From NCBI RefSeq assembly GCF_026914265.1, contig NC_069132.1, positions 30,436,932-30,500,931 of the forward strand: a stretch of 64,000 nucleotides of DNA, given 5' to 3'. The translations under genes and the position numbers were made by a program. Shown here in pieces: positions 44,601 to 56,500 of this stretch. Positions within the stretch are counted from its first letter, which is position 1. Every line of letters begins with the position of its first letter. The notes under the pieces were generated by a model. That model ran no database searches. It was not told the origin of the DNA and saw nothing but the letters and a program-made list of their open reading frames with translations. This stretch comes from Mya arenaria. Lineage: Eukaryota > Mollusca > Bivalvia > Myida > Myidae.

Positions 44601-45168
44601 AAACATACGTAGCAATACTTTTTTATGGATTTCTTTTGTCAAAAAAATATTCATAAAATGTGGTCTTAATAATATATGGGATTCACATATATTTCCAAAT
44701 CATAAATGGTTGACTTGCAATGTTAAACAGAAACTCATAGATTTGTTTTTAAATGAATGGTATAGCATTGTTAACACTTCCAGTAAATGCAACAACTATA
44801 AATTGTTTAAGAACGAGTTCGGAATTGAGAACTATCTAAAAACTTCACCTTACAAATTGTTAAAGTTTATGATTAAATTTCGAACCAGAAACCATCATCT
44901 TCCTATTGAGACAGGAAGCTGGATTGGACTTGATATGTCATCGAGGAAGTGTCCTTTGTGTCAAGCAAACAGTAGCATTGGAGACGAATATCACTATCTA
45001 CTTGAATGTAAAGCTTTAACCAATAGCAGAAAGCGATTTATTGATAAAAAATACTATATCAATCCAAATGTCATCAAATTTAAATCTCTAATGTGTATGT
45101 GTAACACTCAAATGTCGAAATACAAAAAGTTGTGTAAATTTGTGAAGGAAATAGTAAAACTGTTCTAA
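41632..45168 (+). CDS. LINE ORF2: endonuclease-reverse transcriptase, intact frame
   Basis: One uninterrupted frame of about 1,170 codons. Residues 20-300: AP-like endonuclease with LKFISLNVCGL, FQETKSD (catalytic Glu), YGVVYLPP, LFGDWNSR, TVDYFMCS and SDVHCPIEVVF (final His). Residues about 575-860: reverse transcriptase with INPIYKNKG, NYRPITLLSCIGKLF, QAGFRQGYST, FIDLKGAFDTI (motif A), GVRQGENLSPLLFSYYLDDL and LLYADDTVIIS (catalytic YADD), NTSKTKILVIQKG. The C-terminus has a CCHC-type knuckle, CPLCQ..GDEYHYLLEC. The frame opens after TAG (41629-41631) and has no ATG before the endonuclease domain; TTG at 41650 is one possible start, so translation by reinitiation or from an upstream frame is likely. 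Clade not assigned. Confidence 0.92.
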   Translation, partial: DVQGEHLTVNSDLNDIIYHSENVCLQRHGLKFISLNVCGLKSKHIDPEFCSFIANYDIIGFQETKSDSLDILEFKNFNLHFKHRKTIASRKSGGLCLAVKKHLDTLVSVIDTPSRYILWFKLHNKFTKCGDVLYGVVYLPPEGSIYYNDDAFIEIQNEVDSLSHRFANVCLFGDWNSRTKQLQDYVRPDYDIFRENNILDVYDELISNEHLFFEAGLNLQRNNRDNMTNNHGYKLIDFLNQNRLYILNGRVKGDNSGNVTCKGSSTVDYFMCSPSLFQNVISLKVLDFCSLLSDVHCPIEVVFDFGRVINTHLNVNIPKVNYWDKGKENIFVSNIDEDKIYDIYNNVCALDETNMYSVEAVDSIVESICDVYHTSCSKSFAVRKSKHVYSDNSQKVPKWFNKNCSHARKNLHKAKYQYKLQKCDENKSVLKQASKCYKKSLRSSYKTFQNHNVTKLKSLKTSNPRKFWKILNGKKKANIVASLSDLETHFRNVNADDTNNITGIQNNVRNIHSDANNDLLNCDISEEEIRNAVKSLKNNKASGIDNILNEHIIHSFPLMKDIYVKLFNIVFKSGIVPRNWTIGVINPIYKNKGSIHDPTNYRPITLLSCIGKLFTSVLNSRLQKFGDKYDLINQYQAGFRQGYSTVDNMFVLNCIIELLQKHKKNIFCAFIDLKGAFDTINRSLLWSKLMSYNINGLFLDVVKSMYNHAKSCVSVNGNHSTYFPCSIGVRQGENLSPLLFSYYLDDLHEYFRNSTVLYGVSSNTHPLDNNLVAYLKIFVLLYADDTVIISESADDLQNAIDLYEQYCDLWKLTVNTSKTKILVIQKGRRRNYQFLYKGNSLDVVDSFKYLGLVFSNSGSFYKAKVEISKQALKAMYCLLSKCKHLALPIDMQIDLFNKMIKPILLYGCECWGYGNNEILERVQLKFLKYILCVKSSTASCIVYGETGVKPLSIDIETRMISYWTKLVSPLYPKLVTTMYTIMLSNYIFDVNIRSNTFLWISFVKKIFIKCGLNNIWDSHIFPNHKWLTCNVKQKLIDLFLNEWYSIVNTSSKCNNYKLFKNEFGIENYLKTSPYKLLKFMIKFRTRNHHLPIETGSWIGLDMSSRKCPLCQANSSIGDEYHYLLECKALTNSRKRFIDKKYYINPNVIKFKSLMCMCNTQMSKYKKLCKFVKEIVKLF

Positions 45169-45410
45169 ATGTTAATATATTTGTACTGTACAATAACACA
45201 TGTATCCGATACTCTATAACTCTCGACATATTCATATAAAGCATTGTATAACATATGTCTCTCCCGTTTTATTTGCTTTGTACCTCTCTTTGAATGTTAA
45301 CTTTTTACAACAGCCTCGTTGTTATTATGTATTTCTTTTTCACATGCTCATGCTGTCATGTTACATGAACTGAGTTGTTTGAAATAAAACTTGGAAACTT
45401 GGAAACTTTC
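45169..45410 (+). mobile_element. LINE 3' UTR and end
   Basis: The region after ORF2 ends AATAAAACTTGGAAACTTGG then AAAC, a short tandem tail of CTTGGAAA rather than a long poly-A. A similar tandem tail (ACTTTGACTTGAC) closes the LINE fragment at 24201-25868. No target duplication could be confirmed because the 5' limit is unclear. Confidence 0.65.
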
Positions 45411-45440
45411 CAATGCCTGATGAAACCTGAACGCTTCAAA

Positions 45441-45693
45441 GGTGCACTCTCACAGATAGACCTTTATAAAAAAAAATGTCTCAGAATCAGCTGACATCAA
45501 TCTCTTCATTTCAGTCATATAAGGTAACTCACAATATAACAGATGGCAGTTATGTGGAAAACAGCTGAAAATTTCATTTTGCTTGAAACTTGAGTAATGC
45601 TTTTAGCCATTAATCAATATTCGAAAGTAAATATGAAATAAGACAAAACATTAAAAAATGCTGTCAAAACAATCAGTCGATGAGTGTGCAGCA
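45441..45693. mobile_element. MITE with TGCACTCTCACAGATTGAC-type ends (copy 1)
   Basis: Left end GGTGCACTCTCACAGATAG; right end AATCAGTCGATGAGTGTGCA. These are imperfect inverted repeats. The inside has TCAGTCATATAAG and GCTTTTAGCCATT words shared with the copy at 58762-59098. No coding. Confidence 0.6.
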
Positions 45694-46671
45694 TTAAGAG
45701 TTTAGAATAACTTGGCACAAGTATTCACCATGAGAAGACGACATGTCGCATACAAGATCCATGTGTGTCAAAGGTCAAAGGTCACAGCTGAGTTACATTG
45801 TGCACGTGTATATAATCACTGTCATGTGTAACACAAGCTATAAACTCTCAAACTTAAGACTTTCATAGAACGTTTCATAACTGTAACTGCAGCAGGCTTG
45901 AAGTCTAGTTTCAATTATGTTTTGTTTAAAATACATTTGTATCACATATATAAATGGGACATAGACGTGGATCTCTTAATCAATTATATTTGGTCATTGG
46001 TAACTTAATGTGGTTGCTAAGGAAGTTAGTGGTTGTTGAGGAGGTCCATGGTTACTTAAAATAATCAATCTTTAAGACCATACTATGATGCAACGTTCCC
46101 TGTATAAAGGGTCTGGGCCTATGGTTTCAGACTAGGGTTTCCTATATTATTGTTCAGGAAACCTTTGACATGCGGGGTAGGAACAGCTTGACCCCAGGGG
46201 CATTATTTGAACAATATTGGTTAAATAACTACATGATGCTACAAACAAAGCTCTGAAAGAATGTCGGTGATGTAACTGAAGCAAGCAAACACTCCGCTAA
46301 GTCTTTTCAAATGAAATGTGACCAATCGAGTTCATACATATGATGAACTGTCTTTAAGGTAGATGAAGAAAGATAAATGTGATTATAATAAGCACAAATA
46401 TATCGGCCCTACATAATCATGTTTATCAAATGGCCTATAAGCTTCTTGATTAAAGTTTCCTAAGTTTAAACTGCTTTAAATCATTTTAATGCATCATATT
46501 CTTTATGTTAGAAATGCTTCAATGTATGCTATTTGACGTCGCTTAAAACAGTTTCAGGAAGCGATTACATGCCTTCATTTAGTTAGGGTCTGTTGAAGCC
46601 AATGTCTTTAAAATGCAAATACAATACAAACTATACGCAAGATTCAAGGGACAGAATGAAAATATAACTTT
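45694..46671. other. no gene; fragments of two repeat families
   Basis: 45715-45800 is a remnant of the 26688-type element (AAGACGACATGTCGCATAC, GTCAAAGGTCAAAGG). 46160-46235 resembles a reverse-oriented piece of the 36818-type repeat (GACCCCAGGGGCATTATTTG). The rest is AT-rich and unrecognised. Confidence 0.5.
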
Positions 46672-48388
46672 AACAAGAGATGTTTGTCAAACATTATGCC
46701 CCCCCTGAGCGCCATGTTGTCAAGATTATATGGACAATTGAATGAAATATGCATGGACCGAAATGACAGCTGATTTGTTGCCGTTAAGGCAGTTTTAAGA
46801 TTATGACCATTAAAGTGTGAGGATAGAGTGTGTTATGACCATGACCTTTTACTCTATGAACTCAAAATCCAGAGTCATCAGCTGGTCACCAGAAACCTAA
46901 ATGTCAAGTTCGAGGGCCATGGGTGCAGGCATTGTCAAGTTATCACACAGACAAGTTTTTTTCGTTCAAGGTCACTATGACCTTGACCTTTGACCCAATG
47001 ACCCCTTAAATCATAAGGGGTCATCTACAAGTCAGATGCAACTCCAAGTCAAGTTTGAAGGCCATGGGTTCAGGCATTGTTGAGTTATCACTCGGACAAC
47101 CTTTTACCATTCAAGATCACTGTGACCTTGACCTTTGGCTCTATGAATCCTAAAATCAATAAGGGTGATCTACTGGTCAGGCTTAACATCCATGTCAAGT
47201 TTAATGATCATAGGTTCAGGCATTGTTGAGATATCAGTGGGAGAAGATTTGTTAACTTTTTTGCATTAAAGGTTACTGTGACATTGACCTTGGCCTGATG
47301 ACCCCCAAAGTCGATAGGGGTCATCTACTGGGCAGGCCCAACCTTCATGTCGAGTTTGATGACCATAGGTCCAGGAATTGTCGAGTTCGCTTTCAAGGTC
47401 ACTGTGACCTTGACCTTTGACCCCTTAAATCAATAGGGGTCATCTACTGGTCCGGCCCAACCTCCATGTCAAGTTTGAGGGCCATGGGTGCAGGCATTGT
47501 TGAGTTATCACTCGGACAACCTTTTATCATTCAAGGTCACTGTGACCTTGACCTTTGGCCCAATCAGCCCTAAAATCAATAGGGACCATCTTCTGGCCAG
47601 GCCCAACCTCCAAGTCAAGTTTGAGGGCCATGGGTGCAGGCATTGTCGAGTTATCACTCGGATAACCTTTTACCATTCCAGGTCACTGTGACCTTGACCT
47701 TTAGCCCAATGACCCCTAAAATCAATAGGGACCATCTTCTGGCCAGGCCCAACCTCCAAGTCAAGTTTGAGGGCCATGGGTGCAGGCATTGTCGAGTTAT
47801 CACTCGGACAACCTTTTACCATTCCAGGTCACAGTGACCTTGACCTTTGGCCAGATGACCCCCAAAAACCATAGGGGTGATCTCCTGGTCAGGCCAATTC
47901 TCCAAGTCAAGTTTGAGGGCCATGGGTGCAGGCATAGTCATGTTATCACACGGAAAACCTTTAACCATTCAAGGTGACTGTGACCTTGACCTTTGGCCCG
48001 ATGATCCCCAAAACAATAGGGGTCATCTACTGGTCAGGCCCAACCTCCACTTCAATTATGAGGGCCATGGGTGCAGGCATTGTTGAGTTATCACTCGGCC
48101 ATGGGTGCAGGCATTGTTGAGTTATCACTCGGACAAGCTTTAAAATTATTTTACCATTAAAGGTCACTGTGACCTTGACCTTTGACCCGATGACCCCCAA
48201 AATCAATAGGGGTCATCTACTGGTCAGGCCCAACCTTCATGTGAAGTTTGATGACCATACGTCCAGGAATTGTTGAGTTATCACTCGGACAAGCTTTGGT
48301 CTACCGACGGACGGACCGACCGACCGACCGACATACCGACATGCCTGTGCAAAGCAATATACCCATCTTCTTCGAAGGGGGGCATAAA
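46672..48388 (-). mobile_element. full TTATGCCCCC element with 146-bp tandem array
   Basis: In - orientation it begins TTTATGCCCCCCTTCGAAG (48388 down), has (GTCGG)n at 48305-48340, about ten units of 146 bp (GGGTGCAGGCATTGT.GAGTT at 47488, 47634, 47780 and so on), and ends GGGGGGGCATAATGTTTG then ACAAACATCTCTTG (46672). The termini are inverted repeats and match those at 6284-6566. No protein is encoded. Six perfect GGTCAnnnTGACC palindromes occur (46970, 47397, 47535, 47681, 47827, 48162). Confidence 0.85.
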
Positions 48389-51300
48389 TATGATGCTCTT
48401 TCAAAACTGATTATGCCTTCCAGAACTTCTGTCAACAGATTTCACATATCTTCAAAAAAAATCCTGGTTTCTTTGATTATAAAATGAAAATAAATCTGCA
48501 TGGTGCTGTGGCATTATTAGACAAAAAAACTAATGTCGTAAACATGAAACCTGCAATGTTTATTTTACTTTTGGGTGGGTATTTCAAAGAATGGTATTAA
48601 GGTAATAAAGAAGTAAAAGAAAATTACTTGGTCAATTTCATATTATTTATTTGCAGTCAGGTATATTATAACAAGAAACATGAGCAATTCAGCTATTTTA
48701 CAACTGCAAAAATAAATGATAAACCATAATCTAAGCACTCTTTTACAGCAATATACAAGATTATCAACTTATTAAATGGGTTAAATAATAAAAAGAAACA
48801 AAAGGTACACAATATATTTTCTGACAGCAAATTAAATTTTGTCTTATAACTATATTCTAAGCATGAAACTTCTGCACTTTTTTATTCAACTGTGTATAAT
48901 ATTGCTAAAAATAAAATGAAAATGTCTGGGTTATGGAACCATAACTAAATTTTATAACCTATTTTTAAATAAGACTGCTACAATAATATACTGCTGAATT
49001 CTAGGCATTTTTGGCATTCATCATTTTAATTACTTGCATAATATTTAATTTTAAAATTGTTCCATGACAAACTGGGATTAACAACCCACACACAATTTAT
49101 TCCAGCTTTAAAACCATTGAAATACTTCAACGTCGAAAAGTAAACTTACTTAAAAGTCATATTTATATGAAAAACTGCAGAAACAATAGTAGCCAAAAAT
49201 AAACCCTGTTTAATAGCACAGGGTAAACGCCAAAGATATAGAACACAAAAACAAAGAATTACACACAAGAAACAGTGAACAACAGCACAAAACTCCGCAA
49301 ACAAAACAGTGCATATATACTAAGAACTAGGTGTGTTTATCAAGGATTGTTTGGTAACGCCTTGGAACAGTCAGTAAAATATAAATTTACTGCAGGTTTA
49401 AACCAGTTTGTGTGCACAAACTCACTATTTTCCAAACAATCTTGAATAAAGTGAAAACGTAAATGGTAAATCTTTTCAAACTAAGCATTAACATGAGGAA
49501 ACATAGACTTCGTTTAATGGCACATGTCCAATGAGAAATGTGTCCATAGGACACGGATGCTCCAATAGGCGGCGTTTGTTTGTCACAACAGCATGTCGAT
49601 TATTTTGTCCCTTCTTCATACATCTGCATCAACATAATGAGTTCCACAACTTATTAACAGCAAATACCTTCCTGAAAAGGTGAAGTTTTGAGTGACTCGA
49701 GTGGAGCAATCCAAAAATTCCACGCTTTGCTCATTTAAGGGCTTTTCACTTGCTATACTTTTTGCAGCGGCAAACAAAACACCACATGTACAACTTACCC
49801 CATTTTTATTCCCCCAAGCTTTCATGACTCTTGGTAATATATTGTAGTTTTGGAATTTGGACCAGACATGCCAAAAATCAAGAGCCATAATATATGTTTA
49901 AATAAGTGCAGCAAAAAAAACAAAAAAAAACAAGTGCAAAACAGTTTTGGATTTTTAAGCAACACAAGTAAAGCAATGGATAGTTTTCTAAAAGGCTATA
50001 ACTCTTGTTTTATCAAGTGCAGCGGCAAACAAATCCAAAGGTGCATAATTGATCACCCTTTTGGCATTTCCCTAAAGTTTCATAACTCTTGGAAATATAG
50101 TTTTGATTAACGGTCTAATAATGCAAACTATTGCTATTTCAAGGGAAATAACTCTTTGTTTAACTAAAAGCAGGAGGAAACAAACCCTAGTTGCAAACCC
50201 TTATCACATTAATAACATTCCACTGAGGTTTCTTGGCTCTAGGTATAATAGCCTTCAAGTTTTAAGCGACACAGAATCGTACAGAACCACACAGTGCTGC
50301 ACACATATATGCACAGACAGACAAGGGCAAATTAAAATGCCTATTCAACCATTTTTATTATTTTTATTATGTTAATTAACCTACACTACATACAACATGT
50401 ACCATTTTGAAATTTCAAATGCTCATTTTGGCATGTCCATGGGTTTTGATCGGACAATAAACATGAAACTACATAGCGATATTGTTCACTCCTATACCAA
50501 TGTTAAATTAAACTAACCATGAAAAAATGCTTATTTTTTCACTGCACCTTAAATTAATGTCAAACGAAAAAAATGTTACAACATAATTCAAGTTATTCAA
50601 GATTAATTTCACACGTGTCTTTTGATTATTTAAATGTACTCCTGACTGCAGATTTTTCCTTTGCTCGCCGAATGGGTATTACCAGATGGCGAGGGTAAAT
50701 AAGCTTACCCCCTTCCCAGATTAGGAGTTGCCTCACTGTTACTGTTACACCTACAAAAAATGATAATTATATTATAACTTAACGCTGCATCAATATTCAA
50801 TTATTTTTTCATTGGATTTGGAAATGTCTTAGTTTTAAAGAGTTTATATTAATTAATGCATTATTTTCAATTTAATGCATTATCATGTTGAACTCATTTG
50901 ACATTGATGGTGAACACAAAAAAAGACATGATTTGTGTACAGATTAGAAATTATTAATTTTATATTTTTATTTAATCAATAGACAAGTGGCCACAATTTC
51001 CCCAGTCAAAAGTGCCAGAATAATGCTTACATTTGTATATCTGCAGCTTAATCATTTGCATTTCTTTTGCTTTGATCATTTAAGCCAAATGAGTTAGACA
51101 TGGTAATGCATTTAATTTAGAAATATATTTTTGGGCATTAATCTATAGTTTGTGCCTTCAATCTTGAAATAAATTCTTCTCAACACATACATGCCGTATT
51201 TCTAAGATACTTCCCAGGAGATTTTGGTCTCAATTTCAGGGGATTTTGATATTGCACCAGGGGATTTTTATGCAACGGAATTTAGCACAATATCTACTTA

Positions 51301-51680
51301 TCTACTTTATGATACAAGAATAAGACAACACACTCTTCTTACAACAATTTTTGGACTTATCATGGTCCATCATGGAATTTCACATTCATTATATTATGGA
51401 TGCTTCCACTGTCAACCTTGAGCTAGTTTATAATTTTTTTTTGGAGGACCAGGGGATGGGTCGGAATTCTCAGGATTCCCCCCCCCCCCCCCCAGCCAGG
51501 GGATATTGCATGTATGTCTCAACAGATGCTAAATTTATAAAAAAAATATAAACCAAGATGTTGATTAAGACATACCTGCGTAGTAAGTGGTCTTCATAAC
51601 AGTTCATAAATGCCCTATATGACAAACAAAGTGCTCGTGTATGGCCGAGAATAGTGCTGCTCCAAACAATAGCTTAATTC
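48389..51680. other. no gene seen; diverged interspersed repeats
   Basis: AT-rich. 49620-50345 has the look of an old element with loose units built on CATAACTCTTG and AGTGCAGCGGCAAACAAA, related to 54950-55220. A poly-C run lies at 51479-51493. A weak - strand exon-like piece at about 50709-50752 (acceptor TTTTTTGTAG, donor GGGGGTAAGC) could belong to the gene described at 53533-62407 but is too short to judge. Confidence 0.35.
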
Positions 51681-51681
51681 T

Positions 51682-51789
51682 TCCTACAAATGGACCAGCA
51701 CCTCAATATGGTTTCTGTCATGGCTGTGATTACAGTATGTAGCATGCCTTTTTCTACATTCCAGACAGAGAATGAAGCTTCCAATCTGA
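51682..51789 (-). CDS. possible terminal exon, Cys/His-rich, function unknown
   Basis: On the - strand, an acceptor TTTGTTATTCAG is followed by a frame reading IGSFILCLECRKRHATYCNH then SHDRNHIEVLVHL and a stop. The Cys and His spacing (CLEC, HATYCNHSHD, H) would suit a small zinc-binding module. The phase (0) does not match the donor of the exon at 53533-53598 (phase 1) in this frame; in the matching frame the exon would give DWKLHSLSGM and stop. It may therefore be the 3' end of the unknown gene, an exon of a second gene, or chance. Confidence 0.3.
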
Positions 51790-51920
51790 ATAACAAATTT
51801 AAGAACAAGTTTATACATATGCACATGTAAGATTCTTATTGAACTAAAACATACCATTAAGGTGCCACAAAGCTATAAAATTTTCGGTGAGAATTGAGCT
51901 CAATCAAAACACTTAGTCAT

Positions 51921-52419
51921 TAAAGCTTGACTCTCACAGATTGACGGTTTTGACAACTATTCTTATATTTTGGGCTTGGAAAACCCCCATTAGATACGTT
52001 AATGTCTGATAACCGATGATATAAGACAGCTGACAAAAGCACTCGCTCTAATAGCGATGGGTCGCAGGTTCAAGCCCCGGTCTGGCTGCACGTTTTTCTC
52101 ACCTCACCCTGTGACAGATAAGATCAAGTTTTTCATATTTACATTTGTAAGTCTTATGGTTTTCTGGCTAAGAGCATAACTAACGCTTTAAGAATAATGA
52201 TTTTTTTGGCATAGAACATTATTTTTTGACCATATTAGAATAAGAAAACAGCCATCCAATCTTTTCAGTTGTGATTTTTTTGACCGTATGTAATAAGAAA
52301 ACAGCAATCTACTTTTTTCAGTTGTCTGTTATGACAAGTGTTCAGAAATTCACATAAAAAATGAATAATTAAGACCAAGAAAAGTTGTCAAAACTGTCAA
52401 TTTGTGAAAGTGCAGTTAA
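51921..52419. mobile_element. MITE copy 2, containing a tRNA-like segment
   Basis: Ends TTGACTCTCACAGATTGACG and TCAATTTGTGAAAGTGCAGT are imperfect inverted repeats of the same family as 45441-45693. Inside, 52030-52095 reads like a tRNA relic with B box GGTTCAAGCCC (52067-52077), so either a SINE is nested here or the family itself carries a tRNA-derived part. Confidence 0.55.
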
Positions 52420-52970
52420 AACATTTAAAGTGATATGCATTATCAGCCAATAGTGGACCTATTTACATTGTGGCTTCACAACCAGTACATGCATCAGCTT
52501 TACTGATTCGAACCAGGCACATTTATATTGGTAGACTAGTATTTTACCAACTGTGCTGGGCCTTTAGTTTTCAATTTGAATTAGAATTCAAAATATATAT
52601 ACCTGTGTTAATGTTTTATTTTGCCAACTCAGTTTCAACTGATCTTCTTAAAAACAAATACCTGCATTCATGTGTTCCGTGTGCAATCTGTCAGCTTTGG
52701 TAGGCACAGGTTTCATTTTGTCCATCTCAATACTATATTCTAGTCTGACATATTGCCATCCGATTTTAAAGTCAGGTCAGGCAGCAATTTAAGCTTTGTT
52801 CCATTTAATTGTATCAGATGATGTAAACAATACCAGTCTTGTGTGTCTAGGCACTTCTCGATCTGAAAGTTTACAAAAGAAAGTAGCCTGTAATTTTTAG
52901 TAAAAAAAAAAAGATTGTCAAACCCTGGTTGATCATGGGTTCGAAAGTAAACCTGTGAGAAAAGGTGCTA

Positions 52971-53048
52971 CTGGTATGGGGCTTGAACCCACGTCCATAC
53001 GAACACTTGCATGATGATCTATGAACCTGAGCTAACTGGGTACTGACT
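52971..53048 (-). mobile_element. tRNA-derived SINE head or tRNA relic
   Basis: On the - strand: A box TTAGCTCAGGTT (53034-53023) and B box GGGTTCAAGCCC (52991-52980) at the right spacing for a polymerase III internal promoter. The acceptor stem is not convincing, so a functional tRNA is unlikely. Confidence 0.5.
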
Positions 53049-53223
53049 TTTACACAGTTCCGAGCTTGGCCAATTAAAAATAACTGTAACCCATTGTCTT
53101 TCAAGAGGTATGTTTAATTGGAGTCCTGCATTATACAGCTTAATACAGGGTGTAGGCAACTCTAAACTGGGTTTAAATACTGTACATTTAAATTTTGTAT
53201 GATGCACCTTGTGAGTTGTATGG

Positions 53224-53505
53224 TGCACCAGTCAATTGTAACCAGGTCTGGAGGATAGCGCTGGACTTTGACTTTCGTTTTAGCCAATCCTGGGTACAAC
53301 CCTTCCCTGCAGATACAAACTGCTGGTAAAATCCCTGCCAAAAGCCCCGCACCCCCGGGACATCCTAGGTAAGGCCCATTCGCCGCTATTTCAGGGTGCA
53401 AATAACCCCACTGCATTCACTCAGCACTGTGGGGCCACCTGGATGGTAAAAAACACTGATTTCCCGCTATCCCTGGCATACCCTCAGACCGGGGGAGGTG
53501 GGTTC
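53224..53505. repeat. GC-richer interspersed repeat remnant
   Basis: This block (CCCCGCACCCCCGGGACATC, ACCCTCAGACCGGGGGAGG) is clearly richer in GC than its surroundings and has no sustained frame. It looks like a repeat, not an exon, but no second copy lies in the window. Confidence 0.3.
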
Positions 53506-53532
53506 ATTAAAAGTCCACAATCACAAACTTAC

Positions 53533-56500
53533 CAATATGGGGACCTGGGCCAATGTCCTCATCATAATGAGCTGGACCGTTGTGAACATCAGAGTTGCCT
53601 GAAATAAACAAACACATCACATATTTTAGAAATAATGCAGTTGAGAAACATCTGAAAAAATAAAAAAGTACCACTGAAGGCAATTGAAGACACACAGTGT
53701 TACTTGACAGGCAACTGAGGACAGTGTGAGAAAATACAAGCTATTGAGATACTATGGAACATTGGGGGCTGTAGTAATGTAAAGGAACATTTTAGAGTCT
53801 GCCATCACAAACTTACCAATTTAGGGACCCAGGGCAATGTCCTCATCATAATGAGCTGGACCGTTGTGGACATCAGAGTTGCCTGTAATAAACAAACACA
53901 TCACATATTTCAGTAATAATGCAGTTGAGAAACATCTCCCTATTGGATACAGCATTCCCAGGAAACACAGTGTATACCGACAGGCAACTGAGAGCAGTGT
54001 GTTAGAAAACAAGAAATATCATTAACAAAAATTGACAGATAGATAAAATTATATTCTTATATTAATCCAAAAGCCATAAGTTAGATACACTTCCAGCAGA
54101 AAAAGTTAATTTAAAAGTAATGTTATTATTTTGTCCAAATGTTTCACAATGAAATGTGAATATGTTCACTTTATTTATTTAAGTGTGTAAGCCCATTTCA
54201 TTAAAACTTGGGATTGTGCGTGCATTGAGTGGTTTAACAACAACTGTTTTAACTTCTGTCCTGTCCCTAAAATCAATTCATCATGTAATTCCTACATAAA
54301 AATATACACAAACATTCACAGCATTAAAATAGATGATAATCCAATTTTAACCGTTGAAAATAATGTTGGCTTTAAGGTGCTGACTCATGTTTTTGTAAAA
54401 TGCTTTTTTTGTACGAGAAATATTTGCTCAAATATTGTCTTTGAAGGCCACTATATTATAATGGTCACTTAATTACGGCTTTGTTGTTGCGTGATTGGTT
54501 AATTGACATTATTACTGGTTGTTATCAAGGTATTGTTAAAAGGTCAAAATATCCATCACATTTGTATAAGTCCTGGTGGCGTAGTGGTGAAAGCGTTGGG
54601 TTTCTATTTTTTTCCTGACTTTACAGGCGTGGTTCGCACCCACCTAATTTTAATAAAACTAAAATACTTTTTTTAATACTATAATTGTATTTTTCTGCAA
54701 TTTGGATATCATAGAGTAAAATCATTATAAGATAAGTGTTTGCAGATGCATTACCGGGAAAATAATTTTTGGTCCAAAAACATGAGCGAGTCCCTTTGAA
54801 ATGCAAGAAAATATAAACAAATCAAACATCTAACATTAACAACATACACATTTTACATTTTACTTTTGTCATTCTCCTGAAAAATAAGAATGAATCATGC
54901 TTTGTTTTTATATTTGTAAACTTTTTCAATGCTACTGTTATATATTGCTTTGCAATTGTCACCCAAAGTTAAATGATTCCAGAAGGAATAGTTTTTGCAG
55001 GTGTAAGCGACACGCACTTCAAAATGTGCTGTTTGTTTGCTAATTTCAGGTCTTTAACTCGGGTTATACTGTGTGCGGTGAAAAACTTCTTCCCCTCAAC
55101 AACATTTCACTAAGGCTTCATGACACTAGGTGGAATACTTTGGCAATTATGAGCAACACAAGTTTGCGAATATAAAAATCATATGATGGATACACAGATG
55201 AACAGACCCAATCCTAGCACCTCATTTTTAAAAAAAATACCTAAAATACCTAATTGTGCTTACAGTACATCTGAAATTAATGAAAATACCTGCACAAATT
55301 GCAATGTACATACTTAGATTGTTGGGCAATCAGTATTTTGGAATATATGGAACATCTGTTCTGTCTGCTGCATCTTCTTTGGGCTGTCATTACACTTCAT
55401 TACCTGGCAAATAACAACAGCAAACTTCATTTCTGTTTCTTAAATATTAAAATGTAATGGCATTTCAAACATGAGGGCCCCCATTTATTTGGACAATTGC
55501 TCATTTTCTTTTTCAAATTATTTCAGGTAAACTTCTGAATTACACATTCATGTTTATAGCTATAGATCTGCCACCAAGAACAGAATCAGACACAATTTGC
55601 AAAAACTGTTAATCCGTAAACTTTCACTCAGTCCGAAAATAACATTAAGGATTTTGCTCAAAGTGATTGACAACATTTTAAGATTGATTTCAATAACTAA
55701 AAAAATCAAAACTCTTTTATTGAGATGATTTTCAAAGATTCAATGTTCAACACATGGGCAATTTAAAACAGCCATATATTTTATTAGCTTTTTAACTTTT
55801 TGTTGTTTTTGTATGTCAGAACATAATCTATGGTTCATATTATCAGACAGTTTAAGTCGAAAGAAACAACATTTTATTGGAAATAACAGAGCATTATGTG
55901 TTTCCTTCTCAAACAATTTCATTTTCAAACATGAATCAAGAGTTGAGTGAACAAGAGCGTAGGACAGCACATCCGGCTATACAATGCTGTGTCTTAGAAA
56001 TGAATAACTTAATGATATTATATGTGCCTGTAAAGAAACAAGAGGGCCAAAATGGCCCTGTATCGCTCACCAGAGTCAAATATAAATGGTGCTCTAGACA
56101 TTTATATAATTAAGGGGTGATCTCTTTTGAATGACTAGAGCGATATTATAAATTAAGTGGAAAGTAGGTGACCCGATATGGGATATACGGGGGAAAGGAA
56201 ACCACATCAGGAATACGGGTTCCAGTGCCCCTTATATCACATATCGGGTCACCTACTAACCCAATAACGTATATTTCACATCGAAAACCTGTTTACATGT
56301 TTAAATGTTTCATTTATTCATCGGAATCGAAAAATAGACGCCATTTTGGTTAAGATATAAATTTGGTGACCCAATATGGAAAAATATGGGGTCACCATGT
56401 AACCAGTCCTGAATCAATGACGTTGCGTCATTTATATTGGATGCATGATGGCTTGTTACCCAAATTTCTAAAGATGTTATGAGTATTTTTTTCCAAGGAA

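Noticed and set aside
47488-48086. Overlapping frames reading MQALSSYHSDNLLPF
   Set aside because: They repeat every 146 bp within the tandem array and shift frame between units, so they are repeat artefacts.
52030-52095. Functional tRNA gene
   Set aside because: A good B box is present, but the A box and stems are poor and the segment lies inside a MITE-like element.
55314-55403. Exon of the - strand gene (VMKCNDSPKKMQQ)
   Set aside because: Acceptor is good, but the phase does not join the donor at 59728 without an immediate stop; kept only as a note.
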